In this document: piece after piece, positions 12,505 through 22,111 of the stretch
Layout of the letters: every line of letters begins with the position of its first letter
Position numbering within the stretch: position 1 is the first letter of the stretch
Origin: Microbotryum silenes-acaulis
Lineage: Eukaryota; Basidiomycota; Microbotryomycetes; Microbotryales; Microbotryaceae
Reading direction: 5' to 3'
Assembly: GCA_003665825.1 (NCBI GenBank)
Contig: QPFY01000014.1
Coordinates: 186,001-250,000 of the forward strand
Length of the DNA: 64,000 nt
The notes under the pieces: model-generated
Databases searched by the model: none
What the model was told of the DNA's origin: nothing
Seen by the model: only the letters and a program-made list of their open reading frames with translations
Position numbers and translations under genes: made by a program

Positions 12505-13465
12505 ATGCCGCCCAGAGTCTTTCTCTTGCGACATGGCGAAGCAATGCACAATGTGGCCCCAGAGGATCACTCGGTGCGCACACCTGCGGTTGGATAATCT
12601 ATGACGTGTAGCATATGGGCCCGCCTTTCCCTCCCGAGTGAAGGCTGACCAGGACCTCATCTTCCCCCCCGTTCTCTCTCTCACCAAAGATCCCGGATCC
12701 CGTGCTCACCAAGACAGGCGAGCTACAAGCGCTCTCGGTGCCTTCAACCTACTCGACCTTTTTTGAATCCCTCTCCCTGTCCTCAGCGGTGATCGTCACC
12801 TCTCCCTTCCGTCGAACGATGCAAACGACCATGAGTGCTTTCGCCTCTTTCTTGGCACCCGTCTCCTCAAGCCCGATTCCACTGATCATCCTTCCTCAAG
12901 TACAAGAATGCGGTGATCAGCCTTGTGATACGGGTGGGGAACTGTCGCGGGTTCAAGCTATGTTCCCGCACGAGTGGCTTGATTGGTCCGAGTGCACCGA
13001 GGGGTGGAATTCGAATCAGGGTTTTTATCAGGCGACGGAGGAGAAGCAAATGGAACGAGCCAAGGTGAGCTTCAGGGGTTCCGTTTTCCGCATCACCCGC
13101 AGAATCTAAACGAGAACTGATTGACGATGGCATGCCATGCTTCGAACGACGAATCGAAAAAGTGGGTGCGCCGATGGATCCGCTCTCGAACGGAAGACAA
13201 TGTCGTCATCGTCTCGCACCATGGCTTCTTGCGGAGAATAACCAAAACACCCGCATACGATGTGAGCGAACCGAGGGTCCAGATTCACCGTCTTAGTGGA
13301 TGGTTGTGTGCCGCAGCCCCATTGATGCGATACTTTTCACCCCCATAGGACTGTGGTGTCCGAGCGGCGTGGGCCAACGTCGAGTTGCGAGAATACGGCT
13401 TCAAGGAGGGGACGGGCGAGACTGAAGAAGCTGATGTGGAGAGGATACCCAACTCATTGCTGTAG
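12505..13465 (+). CDS. Histidine phosphatase superfamily protein (phosphoglycerate-mutase-like)
   Basis: A small branch-1 histidine phosphatase. Exons: join(12505..12573,12690..13064,13163..13261,13349..13465), in frame, about 219 residues. Exon 1 encodes MPPRVFLLRHGEAMHN with the catalytic RHGE motif (His about residue 10). Exon 2 continues with IPDPVLTKTGELQ and the conserved VIVTSPFRRTMQT. Exon 3 carries the second catalytic His in VVIVSHHGFLRRIT. The layout fits fungal cytosolic PGM-like phosphatases such as those that act on sugar phosphates or other small phosphoesters; the substrate cannot be read from the sequence. The third splice acceptor (at 13162, after AAAAAG) is weak; it was chosen because better-looking AGs upstream lead into stop codons. 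The start is the first ATG, directly ahead of the motif. Confidence 0.88.
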
Positions 13466-14131
13466 AGGTCGTCGGATCGGTCCTGGGAAGGCTCCCGAGC
13501 TGCCATGCCGGGTGCTCGGTACATCGGCACGCTTGAAGGAGCCTGATAGGAGGCTCAATACTGGCTGCTTGCTTGCCGTTGTTTTAGGTAGTGGTATATC
13601 GTGGGCAATAATACAAATTGTTCGTAACCTTCTTGCACTATCCTTCTGCCTCACATCTGAATAGGGGCAGGACTCGGAAGGAGAATGGAGTCCGAGAGTC
13701 GGATCGGATCGAGCCGAAGACCGAGCCGAAGACCGAGCCGAAGACCGAGCCGAAGACCGAGCCGAAGACCGAGCCGGAGCCAGAGCCGAAAAGCCCAGCG
13801 CTGTTCGTGGCCGGCTTGTTCCTTCCGCCTCCTCGCACTACCCCACGCCAGGCCCACACGTCCGACCGGCGTTCGAGCCCACGGCTTTGTCGATTTTCGC
13901 TCACCGTCCGCACCTGCGCTCTCTTTGGCTCGGGTCTTGACTGGTCGGCCGAACCCCAGACGAATCGGACTGCAGTTGGCTCCCGCACAGGCTGCAGTTC
14001 CATCACGCGTCATCGCATCGCATCACACAACGGCATCCCACGCCCTACACACCATCCCGCATCCGATCCAACCCGGTCTGTGAAGATCGCTTCGCCATCT
14101 CCCCATTCCCGCCCGTCTTGGCCTCACAGGA
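13466..14131. other. Intergenic region / AUR1 leader, with a 12-bp repeat
   Basis: Separates the phosphatase from AUR1, both on the plus strand. The open frames here owe their length to the 12-bp repeat and have no recognisable domain. It probably holds the AUR1 promoter and 5' UTR. Confidence 0.55.
13711..13770. repeat. Five perfect tandem copies of a 12-bp unit
   Basis: GAGCCGAAGACC is repeated five times without change (13711-13770) and then decays into GAGCCGGAGCCAGAGCC. Because the unit is a multiple of three, all six frames stay open through it, giving misleading open frames. It lies about 360 bp upstream of the AUR1 start codon. Confidence 0.95.
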
Positions 14132-16102
14132 ATGACGATCCGGTTTCCGCCGTACCTGCAGCAACGCGTGCTCGCGGCCGCGTCGAGGCTCGAGATCAAC
14201 TTTGACCCACGCGTTGGACTGGCGAGGGTGCAACGCTATGGGTGGCAGTGGAAGCGCGACTGGCCGTATGCTTTCCTCGTCATCGTGAGCGTTCTTCCTT
14301 TCACGCGGTCGAGGAGATACGTGCACGTCCGCGGTTGGACTTGGCCATGCCGCTCTTCGAGCGACGTCGAGCTCGGCTTGGCCGCCCATGAATGATGAAT
14401 GTTCCGTCGATGCTCCCTTTCGACTTGGGTCCGTTTTTTAACGCCCTGCATCAATCAAGTTATCCGAAGCACACTCTGCAAGATGGGCAGGCCATTCACT
14501 TGCACTCGATCACGTGGGAAGGACCTTGACCGGGCCCCTCTACGGACCGGTCTGCTGCGCGCTCGCGACGATTAGCTCGGGCTTTGCACGTCGGCAAGGA
14601 TCGCCGGTTTGCAGCCTCGGTCAACCTGGAACATGGTACAACTCCCGGATGAGGCGCGATACGATAAGTGGCCCGGGGCGTCGTGTTTGGCGTCAGGAGC
14701 ACGGGCCTCTTCCGCTGGACCACCTTTCATCGACGGACCCGCCGGCCTGGAACACAGCGGGCTGCAACAACTGTTCAAAACAACGAACACTGATCGTGAT
14801 TTCCTACGCGTGTTCGTTCACTCGCAGATTACCATGTTCTCCCTATGCGTCATGCCCCAGCACATTCTCTTCAAGGTGTTCCTCGTCGGCATCTACACCA
14901 CCGCTCTGCTCGTCCCCTTTACATCTCAATTTGTCCTACCAGCAACACCAATCTTTGGCTGGCTCATCCTCTTCTTCTCCTCCCAATTCATTCCGACCAA
15001 GTACCGCCCCCACATCTGGGTCTCGGTGCTGCCGACGCTCGAATCGGTGCTCTACGGCGCCAACATCTCCGACATTCTCACGCGCTACACCTCCCCTTTC
15101 CTCGACGTCCTGGCGTGGATCCCGTACGGCGTCGTCCACTTCGCGGGACCCTTCTTCGTCGCCGCCTTCCTCTTTGTCTTTTCCCCACCTGGCGCGCTCA
15201 AGTTCTGGGGTTCCGCATTCGGGTATCTCAACTTGGTCGGGGTCATGATTCAGATCATCTTTCCTTGTGCTCCACCATGTAAGTATCTGAAGGTCGCATG
15301 CCGTGGGCAGAGCACGAATACAACTTCTACACAGAGACTGACATACCTCTTCCTCTACAGGGTACGAGATCCGAGAGGGGCTGATCCCCGCCAACTACGG
15401 CATGCACGGCTCACCCGGTGGCCTCGCTCGCATCGACGCCATCTTTGGCGGCAACGGCTACAATAACACCTTCACGAACGCCCCCGTACCGTTCGGCGCG
15501 TTCCCTTCCCTTCACGCTGGATGCTCGACGATGGAGGCCCTTTTTCTATCGCACTTCTTCCCCAAGGGTCGAGTCTTTTATTGGTCCTACGTGTTCTGGC
15601 TCTACTGGAGTACAATGGTGAGCCGGCTCCACCTGTACCAGATTAGTCTTGTAGTTGCATCTGATCTGACTCACCTGGCGCTCATCTTCACACACAGTAC
15701 CTAACCCACCACTACTTGATCGACCTCGTCGCCGGTGGCTCCCTGGCGTGCGCGTACTTTTACTACTACCTCGCCCGCATGCCCGACGAACTCCGACACC
15801 CCACGGCCCTAGTCAACGGCAAATTCCTCAACGCCACTCCTTTGGACGAAGAATTAGGGATGGCATCGACGATGCTCAATGGGAATGGGTACGGGGGGTG
15901 GGATTCGATCGATGAGGAAGAGGAAGAGATGCTCGATCGGTTCGGCGCATCGGCGAACCCTTCTACTTCTTCTTCAACTTCGAGTCCGAATGTGAATCGG
16001 ACACCTGGTATTGGTGGGGTGATCACACCGGGGGGTAGGAGCCCGAATCTGAACTCGAACGCGGGGCGTAAACCTAGTATCGTGCCGAATTCGAGGGTGT
16101 GA
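14132..16102 (+). CDS. AUR1: Inositol phosphorylceramide synthase
   Basis: Transfers phosphoinositol from phosphatidylinositol to ceramide in the Golgi, an essential step of fungal sphingolipid synthesis and the target of aureobasidin A. Exons: join(14132..14284,14828..15278,15361..15617,15698..16102), about 421 residues (yeast AUR1 is about 401). Several hydrophobic helices are visible. The family signatures are present: NISDILTRYT, AWIPYGVVHF, APPWYEIREGL, MHGSPGGLARID, FGAFPSLHAGCSTMEALF and YLTHHYLIDLVAGG, the last two carrying the catalytic His/Asp of PAP2-type enzymes. The residues matching yeast L137, H157 and F158, where resistance changes are known, appear to have the drug-sensitive state (Leu, His, Phe; numbering from memory). 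The 543-nt first intron is long compared with other introns here. The C-terminal tail is acidic, then Ser/Asn-rich, as in other fungi. Confidence 0.95.
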
Positions 16103-16544
16103 GCGGCGGGCGCGCTCTGCGACGTGATGCCTTAAGGACGATCGGGCGCGCCGAGGTGAGGAGTGATGATCTCGCGTTATGACAGTGACCTTTGACTGTA
16201 TTGCAATGCATTAACGATATACCCGTGATACCAAATCTCATCTCCACGCCGACTGCGAACGGGGCGACACGTGCTTGAGCCTAATGCAGAAGGTGGAGGA
16301 TGCGATGAAGAATGGGTGGGACCGAAAAGAACGAAACAATTAATTTATGTATGGGCATTGGTACACGTGATTATTGACTTGATTTCAAACAACGAGAAGA
16401 GAAAACCTACACGGGCGAGAATCGATATGGGCACTCGCGCAACAACAAAGTATGCAACATTAACGCGTATACAAGGCGAGCCAGGGCTGTTGTTGTGAAG
16501 AAGAAACGAAACGCCGCGACGACTCGGTAATGCGAAAGGAGTGG
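16103..16544. other. Convergent intergenic region
   Basis: The 3' ends of AUR1 (+) and the HMG-box gene (-) face each other here. An AT-richer stretch around 16330-16400 is consistent with 3' UTR and polyadenylation sites. No gene seen. Confidence 0.55.
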
Positions 16545-18614
16545 TCAATGGGCATGGGAGGCCGGCGCGGACGCGTCCGCATCCCATTGCACGAGTTGAT
16601 CCCACGTCGCCTCGCGATGATGATCGTGCTCCGTCGACTCGTCCGTTTGGAACATCTCGCGCGAAGCATAAGCGTAAGCCTCTTCGAGCTCAGCCGCTGT
16701 CGAGGTCGAATCACGGCCGTCATCGCCGCCACCGCCGCCGTCGTTCGAGATCGGGGGTAGGGGGTACAAGCACGTGCCATGCTGTGCGGTGAAATAAGTC
16801 TCGTGGGTACCCGAATTTGGATACTCCTGGTATTGGTGATGAGCTTGGTATTGCGGCTGTCGCTGTTGCTGATAGCCTCTATCGTCCGTTGTGGTGTCGT
16901 GCAAGCCATGTCGTTCGTCCCATGAGCGCGATCGAGTCGCCAAATGACTCGCCTCGCTCGGTTCGGACGTCTGCGAAACCCTCGACGATCGAGGCAATTG
17001 ATTCCACGAACGTGATCGAGACGAGACGGACCCCGCTTCGGTCGACCAATATGACTCCGGCGCTCGGGCCGAGTAGTACGAGGTCGAGTGACCGTAAGGA
17101 TGGAAAGCGACTGGCGAAGGGTTGGGTCGAGAGCGATGGGCCGTCGGTTCGGGCATGGGAAGTTCACCGGCCCTCGGCATTGAGCCCATGATCGTCGGGG
17201 ACGGCAACATTCCGCGGCTACCCGAAGCGAAACGAATGGCCTCGCCACGCTGTGGTATCCTTGCAGAAGAGGCGTAGTCCACCTGAGAATCGGCGCCAAT
17301 CGACTGTGCGGTGTGATGGGCCGAGAAGTAGGAGTCGGCATGGACCGTCCCGCTTGCATGCGCGAGTGACTCCGTCGGTGAGAGAGGTCGCGGTCTCAGT
17401 TCTGTCCTAGAGGCGTTGGGAACGAACGAAGGATGCCATGGTGCCATCACCGCACAGTGATGCGAGCTCGGCGCCCCATTTCCGGAAGCCGGTGGCAAAG
17501 CGTATTGGAACCCATTGTTCGCGAGGCTGTGTCCGATAATAGGGGAGGAGCTATAGGAAGTTGTTCGTGCAGCCTTAATGGAGCCGCTGCTCGAGTTGGA
17601 TCGGCCGTCGTAGCTCGATTCGGTCGGCGCGGTCTCGCTCTTTCGGGGTTTCCGCGGACCTCTCGCGAGAGCGCCTGCATCAAAGAGAGCGCGGGCAGGC
17701 GGGATCGATCAGTAACACAACAAAGTCATCCTCACAAGCGATCAAAGCATGGGAAGAAATGACAGTGGCCTCGAGCGAGGCCATGCGAGCCGCAGCGTGA
17801 GGCTCTCAAGTGGTCCCTTCGGTGTCGTAGAACCTAAGAGTGGGCGCTCACCTGGACCGTATTTTTCCAGCAGCTGTCGCTTGAGGCCTTCCGCTTTCTC
17901 ATCATACATTGATCGTGTCTAGAAGTGCCACAAAATGGAGCAAATAGAGCATGTAATCAGTCACCGCCATGCATTCTTTGTGGGTAGAAGGGTGCTCTGG
18001 CCGCGACCGCTGCCATCGGGGTGGCGTCTTGGCCGCGTCCCCACGCGCTGTCCGCGCGAACTTCGCTTTCGCCAACCGCTACTCAGGAGGAGGTTGCCTT
18101 ACCTCTGTTGTCACCGACTTCCAGCGTTCACCAATGATCTGAAGTAAATGGTTGAGGACTTCTCAGCTCTCAAACTCGCGTGCTTAACGATCTAGGCATG
18201 CATCAGCGACGAACCTTCGACAACTCGCTCTGCGGTTTGGACCGGAGCTCAGGCTCGGTCTCTTTGATAAACTTGACTTGCTTTGAAAGGGGGTGATCCA
18301 AGGATGGAGGAACAGCGAATTAGAATCGATCCACAACAATACTTCAGGGGCACGCAACGCGCAGCGCATCCTTTGGTGAGTAGGAAACGACGTACATCGG
18401 CGCGGAAGAGGATGAAGGCATTTGGTGGGCGAGTTATGCGCTTCTCCGTAACCGGTAACGGTTCTTTGACGTTCGACACGGTCTCCGGAGAGCTCGAAAT
18501 GGCGCGGTCCGATTCGGCTTGGAGGGTAGCCGGAACCCGACAAACAGGGGGTTCGACACCGGCGCGCACCGAAGTATCTGCCAACTGACCTTGTTCGTGA
18601 CTGACTTCATTCAT
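16545..18614 (-). CDS. HMG-box (MATA_HMG-type) transcription factor
   Basis: Sequence-specific HMG-box DNA-binding protein. Exons: complement(join(16545..17674,17852..17918,18103..18138,18215..18280,18396..18614)), about 505 residues. The HMG box (about residues 60-130) is assembled from four exons: RITRPPNAFILFRAD, then QVKFIKETEPELRSKPQ and SELSK, then IIGERWKSVTTE, then TRSMYDEKAEGLKRQLLEKY. RPPNAFILFR is the hallmark of fungal MATA_HMG proteins such as Ste11/Prf1-like regulators of mating and development. The rest is Ser/Pro/Gln/His-rich and predicted disordered, ending in an acidic stretch. The start is the ATG at 18614; the frame continues a few codons upstream without another ATG. Which HMG subfamily it belongs to, and whether it has a mating role, cannot be settled here: no pheromone or receptor gene is nearby. 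Confidence 0.86.
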
Positions 18615-20529
18615 CGGAGCTATGAAACGCACGCGGTTGATGTCCTGTGAGGTCTGCGTTTGTGATGTTCTTCGAACACTCGTCCAAAGGCGGTAGATCG
18701 AGCTTGGCCGAGACGCGTGGTAGGTGTAGGGTTAAGCGCGCATGCAATCAGCGTCGGACTCGGAAGACTTGTGGCAGCCGGGCCACGACGACTGGACGCG
18801 ACTGTGGTGCCGAGCGAGCTGCGCGGCGAGTCGTGTTACGGTACGATCCGAGCAAAGTGCCAATCTGATGTTGCCCAATGTAGGGCAGAGGACGTATCAC
18901 TGTGTACGCGTACGTGGAGGGGAGGATACAGAGAGGGAACTCGGTGCGGCAGAGCGGTGCATAGATACCTAGATCAATCTGAGGTACGGAATCTAGAGGA
19001 TCGAAGACTCGCCGGACGCATCCTTAGGACCGAGCTTTAGATCCAGTGGGGAAAGAAGCTTTCCGAATTCCGTTCCTCGAACAAAACGTTCCGCGCCCTT
19101 CGAGGGTCCGCGACTCCGCCTGACTCCGCACCGGACTCCGCTCCCAAGGCACGAGGCGAAGCACGGGTACCCAGACGTTCCTTGAAGTCCACGCTTTGAG
19201 GGAAAGTTGTGTTGTGGCCACTCACGATAGCACCTAACAACCATGCTCATGCAGAATGTACCGGTACATTTTGGTATACGATTACATGATTTTTGGGGAT
19301 CGCCCTGTAGCGAGGTATCGAGGGTAAAACTCTCAATATATGCATTGCACCCGCGGGAACGTGCCGACATTTCCAAATGCGTACCGGCTTGCTCGAGCAG
19401 GGGGAAAAACGGTGATTGTATTCACATGTTCACTTGGTGGTATACATTAACAGGCACCTGATTACTGGCCGTTGGCTTTCTTTGCTGATTCGACGAATTT
19501 CGTCCGGGGTTATCGACGGCGGACCGGTATGTTTCGGACGATGTGACTATGAGGCCATGCCACGCTTCGTACGTACCTCGGCAGATATGCTAACGTAGGT
19601 CCTAGACACTGAAAACACTGGGAAATAAACATCGAGGTGGTCCTTGCATGTGCCTCAATATCCAGGCACAACCTACGGAACGTGATGACTCGAATGGTGC
19701 GGAAATGAGGCACGCCCGTCGACCACTTAAATTCGTCGAACTGGCGACGATCGGCGTTAATTTTCAGACGGGTCCTTCCTCAAGCTCCAGGCCGAGTCGT
19801 GGTGGTGCTACCTGTCTTATAGACCCGATCATTTGGCGCGTGCGCGCCAAGCTCAGCGGGCGATACCGTGCGCGCTCTGCGCATGGGCAGTCTTTCTCCG
19901 TTCGTGATCTACACTTTCTCCAGGAACGCCGCCGAAGCCTCTCGCTTCGACGCTGCGGCCCAGAAGAGGCATTGGGCGAGGCACACGCGACCGGAATTGC
20001 ATCTTCAACTATCGGGACCTAGATCGGTAACCCAGAAGCACCTGCAGTGGTACCCTGATACGCACCTAATAGAGGCAAGTAAGTAGGTGCCTAATGCCTA
20101 GTGGCTCTCACCTTCAAGTGGTCTGCACCTATCCGTCCCTCAGAAAGTCTGAAATGACGTGGATTCTGCCGTCGTCGTTGCAACCTACGGCGAGAGACAG
20201 GTAAACTGGCCGAAGCTCAACTTGGTAGTACGAAAAAATCTACGCGCCGCCAATAGGTGGGTGTACCATGGGTGATCCCCTCCTCGGCACCGGCCCCATG
20301 CTCCCAAATCTGTACGTCTCGTTTGGACTCTTGACTACTGAAGATGACGCTGGCAGTAGCAAGGTATATACGTCGGCAGGGTACACGCCGCACCGAAACG
20401 ACGACGTCTCGCTGAGAGGCGAGGCCGGAGACTCGCCCCCGTGAACCGTTGGGTCTGACCTAGACTGCTGAACTTGGAAACGAGTGTCCCGCAAGGAAAT
20501 CGGAAGTATGGTCAGATAGTTTACCTCTA
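18615..20529. other. Gene-poor region
   Basis: About 1.9 kb upstream of the HMG-box gene, leading into transposon-rich DNA. Short open frames occur on both strands but none has recognisable similarity or coding bias. It probably includes the HMG-box gene promoter. Confidence 0.5.
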
Positions 20530-20694
20530 CTAGGGCTCGGGGGGCGCTTCGTCCCTGCGTAAATGAGGGTCGTTGCGAGCTCCGCCCGCACCTCCCGGAC
20601 CGGGGGGGGGAAGGGAAGGTCGGCGCGGCGCGCGCGCGCCCAGTGAGAACCTTATTTTGTCATGCATTCTTTTAGGTAGAAGTAGATAGATAGA
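20530..20694 (-). mobile_element. Miniature non-autonomous Helitron, copy A
   Basis: 165 bp, lying in reverse orientation. Its 3' end is the CTAG at 20530, preceded on the plus strand by A (a T in element orientation), as expected for Helitron insertion between A and T. Its 5' end (right side), read on the minus strand, is TCTATCTATCTACTTCTACC followed by TAAAAGAATGCATGAC. These match the 5' end of the larger Helitron at 49654. The hairpin near the 3' end is degenerate in this copy. There is no coding capacity. It is directly followed by copy B. Confidence 0.72.
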
Positions 20695-20863
20695 CTAGGG
20701 CTCGGGGGGCGCGGAGCGCCCACCTCCCTGCGCAAATGAAGGTCGTTGCGAGCTCCGCCCGCACCTCCCGGACCGTGGGGGTGGGGGGGGGGGAAAGATC
20801 AGCGCGCGCGGCTGAGAACCTTATTTAGTCGTGCATTCTTTTATGTAGATGTAGATAGATAGA
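20695..20863 (-). mobile_element. Miniature non-autonomous Helitron, copy B
   Basis: 169 bp, reverse orientation, about 80% similar to copy A by eye. The 3' end is CTAGGGCTCGGG followed after exactly 12 nt by a hairpin (GGGCGC, loop GGA, GCGCCC; 20707-20721). The 5' end on the minus strand begins TCTATCTATCTACATCTACA and continues TAAAAGAATGCACGAC. Flanking bases are A on the left and T on the right. It sits precisely in the A/T junction at the 5' end of copy A, so it inserted after copy A. Confidence 0.75.
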
Positions 20864-20890
20864 TGGCCGTTTCTAAAGTGGCTCCCTTGA

Positions 20891-21574
20891 AGGGCTGGGT
20901 CACTAATAGGTGACATTAGTGACGAATTAGTGACGGATTAGTGACAAGGGGGTCCCAGAAATCGTTGTCACTAATGTCACTAAGTACCTAGGTAGGTACT
21001 AGGTACCGGTCTAGACCCGGTCTACTTGCTTGTACCTGATGGCGACCCTGGAATGTGAATGACAAGTCTGGAATGCTATTTACCAACACGAAAATGCCGG
21101 GCCACGACTCCGGCCCACTGAAAGGCACGAGATCGCTCTCGAGCCTCACTGATTCCGAGTCCAAACTGAAAGGATCAAACGGTGTAATTCGCAGGCGAAG
21201 AAAGACTACTTAAAAGGACTAAGGTCAAGAGACGCTGCGGCGCCGCGCGCGAGGGCAAGCGTGAGGCCGCTGAGGTTGGCTTGAGGTCGTCGTGAGGCGT
21301 AGGCGGAGCGACGCCTTACACCCACGCGCCTCTAAGTTTTGATATGCTTCTTAGCCGGACTGCAGGGACAGTGCAATGTACATCGTTTCCATTCAGTTAC
21401 ATTAGTGACCGAATATTGGACTTAGTGACATTAGTGACAGCATTTGAGTGCAGGTGACACAGGTGACAGGCAAAAATCTGGTGACATAAGTGACAGTGAC
21501 AATAATAAGTGACCGAGGGTCCGACTTTTGTCACCTATTAGTGACGGGGCCAAAACAATTAGTGACCCAGCCCT
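20891..21574. mobile_element. 684-bp element with terminal inverted repeats (MITE-like)
   Basis: Bounded by perfect 17-bp inverted repeats: AGGGCTGGGTCACTAAT at 20891-20907 and its complement at 21558-21574. A second inner inverted pair, GTCACTAATAGGTGAC (20899-20914) and its exact complement (21530-21545), lies just inside. Both ends carry many copies of TTAGTGAC/GTCACTAA in both orientations, like the subterminal binding sites of DNA transposons. The centre has no open frame resembling a transposase, so it would be non-autonomous. No clear target-site duplication was found, so the exact ends are provisional. Confidence 0.7.
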
Positions 21575-22100
21575 ACGAGTCCCTTCACTCAACCCTTCCT
21601 GCTACTACTGCGTCTAGATCGAGCCCAGTGAGCATCTTCCACTGATGGTGTAGGTGCCTCTTCACCACCTCGGGCGGACATGAGAAGCAGGCCTCAACAA
21701 GGCCGCGCGCAACGCGCCCCCTGCCGCCTTATGAACAATCTCGGCGATGTTCTTTTCGGCCTTTGCTGCAAGGATTTGAAGCGCCGATCGAGCTCGCGCG
21801 CTCGGACCTCCCGTCTCCCTTGTGAGCCATGAGTACGGAGTTTCTGCGTTTTCTCTCCTGATTTTCCTCCCCTCTCCTCTCTCTCTTTCTCGATTGTGCC
21901 TATTCTTTAACACCATGGAATAGGAAGGGTGGTTGGTGCTCACATGATTGGAACCACACTTTTGGTGGTTTCAGGAATGTGGGGGCTGCATGGATCTAGT
22001 GGCTATGACTTTACATAAGTCCAACCCCCCTTTTCAAGAAACATTGATTTTGCATAGATAACCGAATATGTGAAATCTAATCAGGCTTGATACAAAAACA
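21575..22100. other. Non-coding spacer between repeats
   Basis: Nothing recognisable. A minus-strand open frame at about 21.66-21.94 kb has no family resemblance and lies between transposon remains. Confidence 0.45.
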
Positions 22101-22111
22101 ACAAAAAACCT

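Noticed and set aside
13618..14205. Long plus- and minus-strand open frames around the 12-bp repeat
   Set aside because: They are open because the repeat length is a multiple of three; outside it there is no domain, and AUR1 starts within the region.
16460..17359. 299-codon minus-strand frame rich in Arg
   Set aside because: It overlaps the HMG-box gene in a second frame; the other frame joins in phase with the HMG exons.
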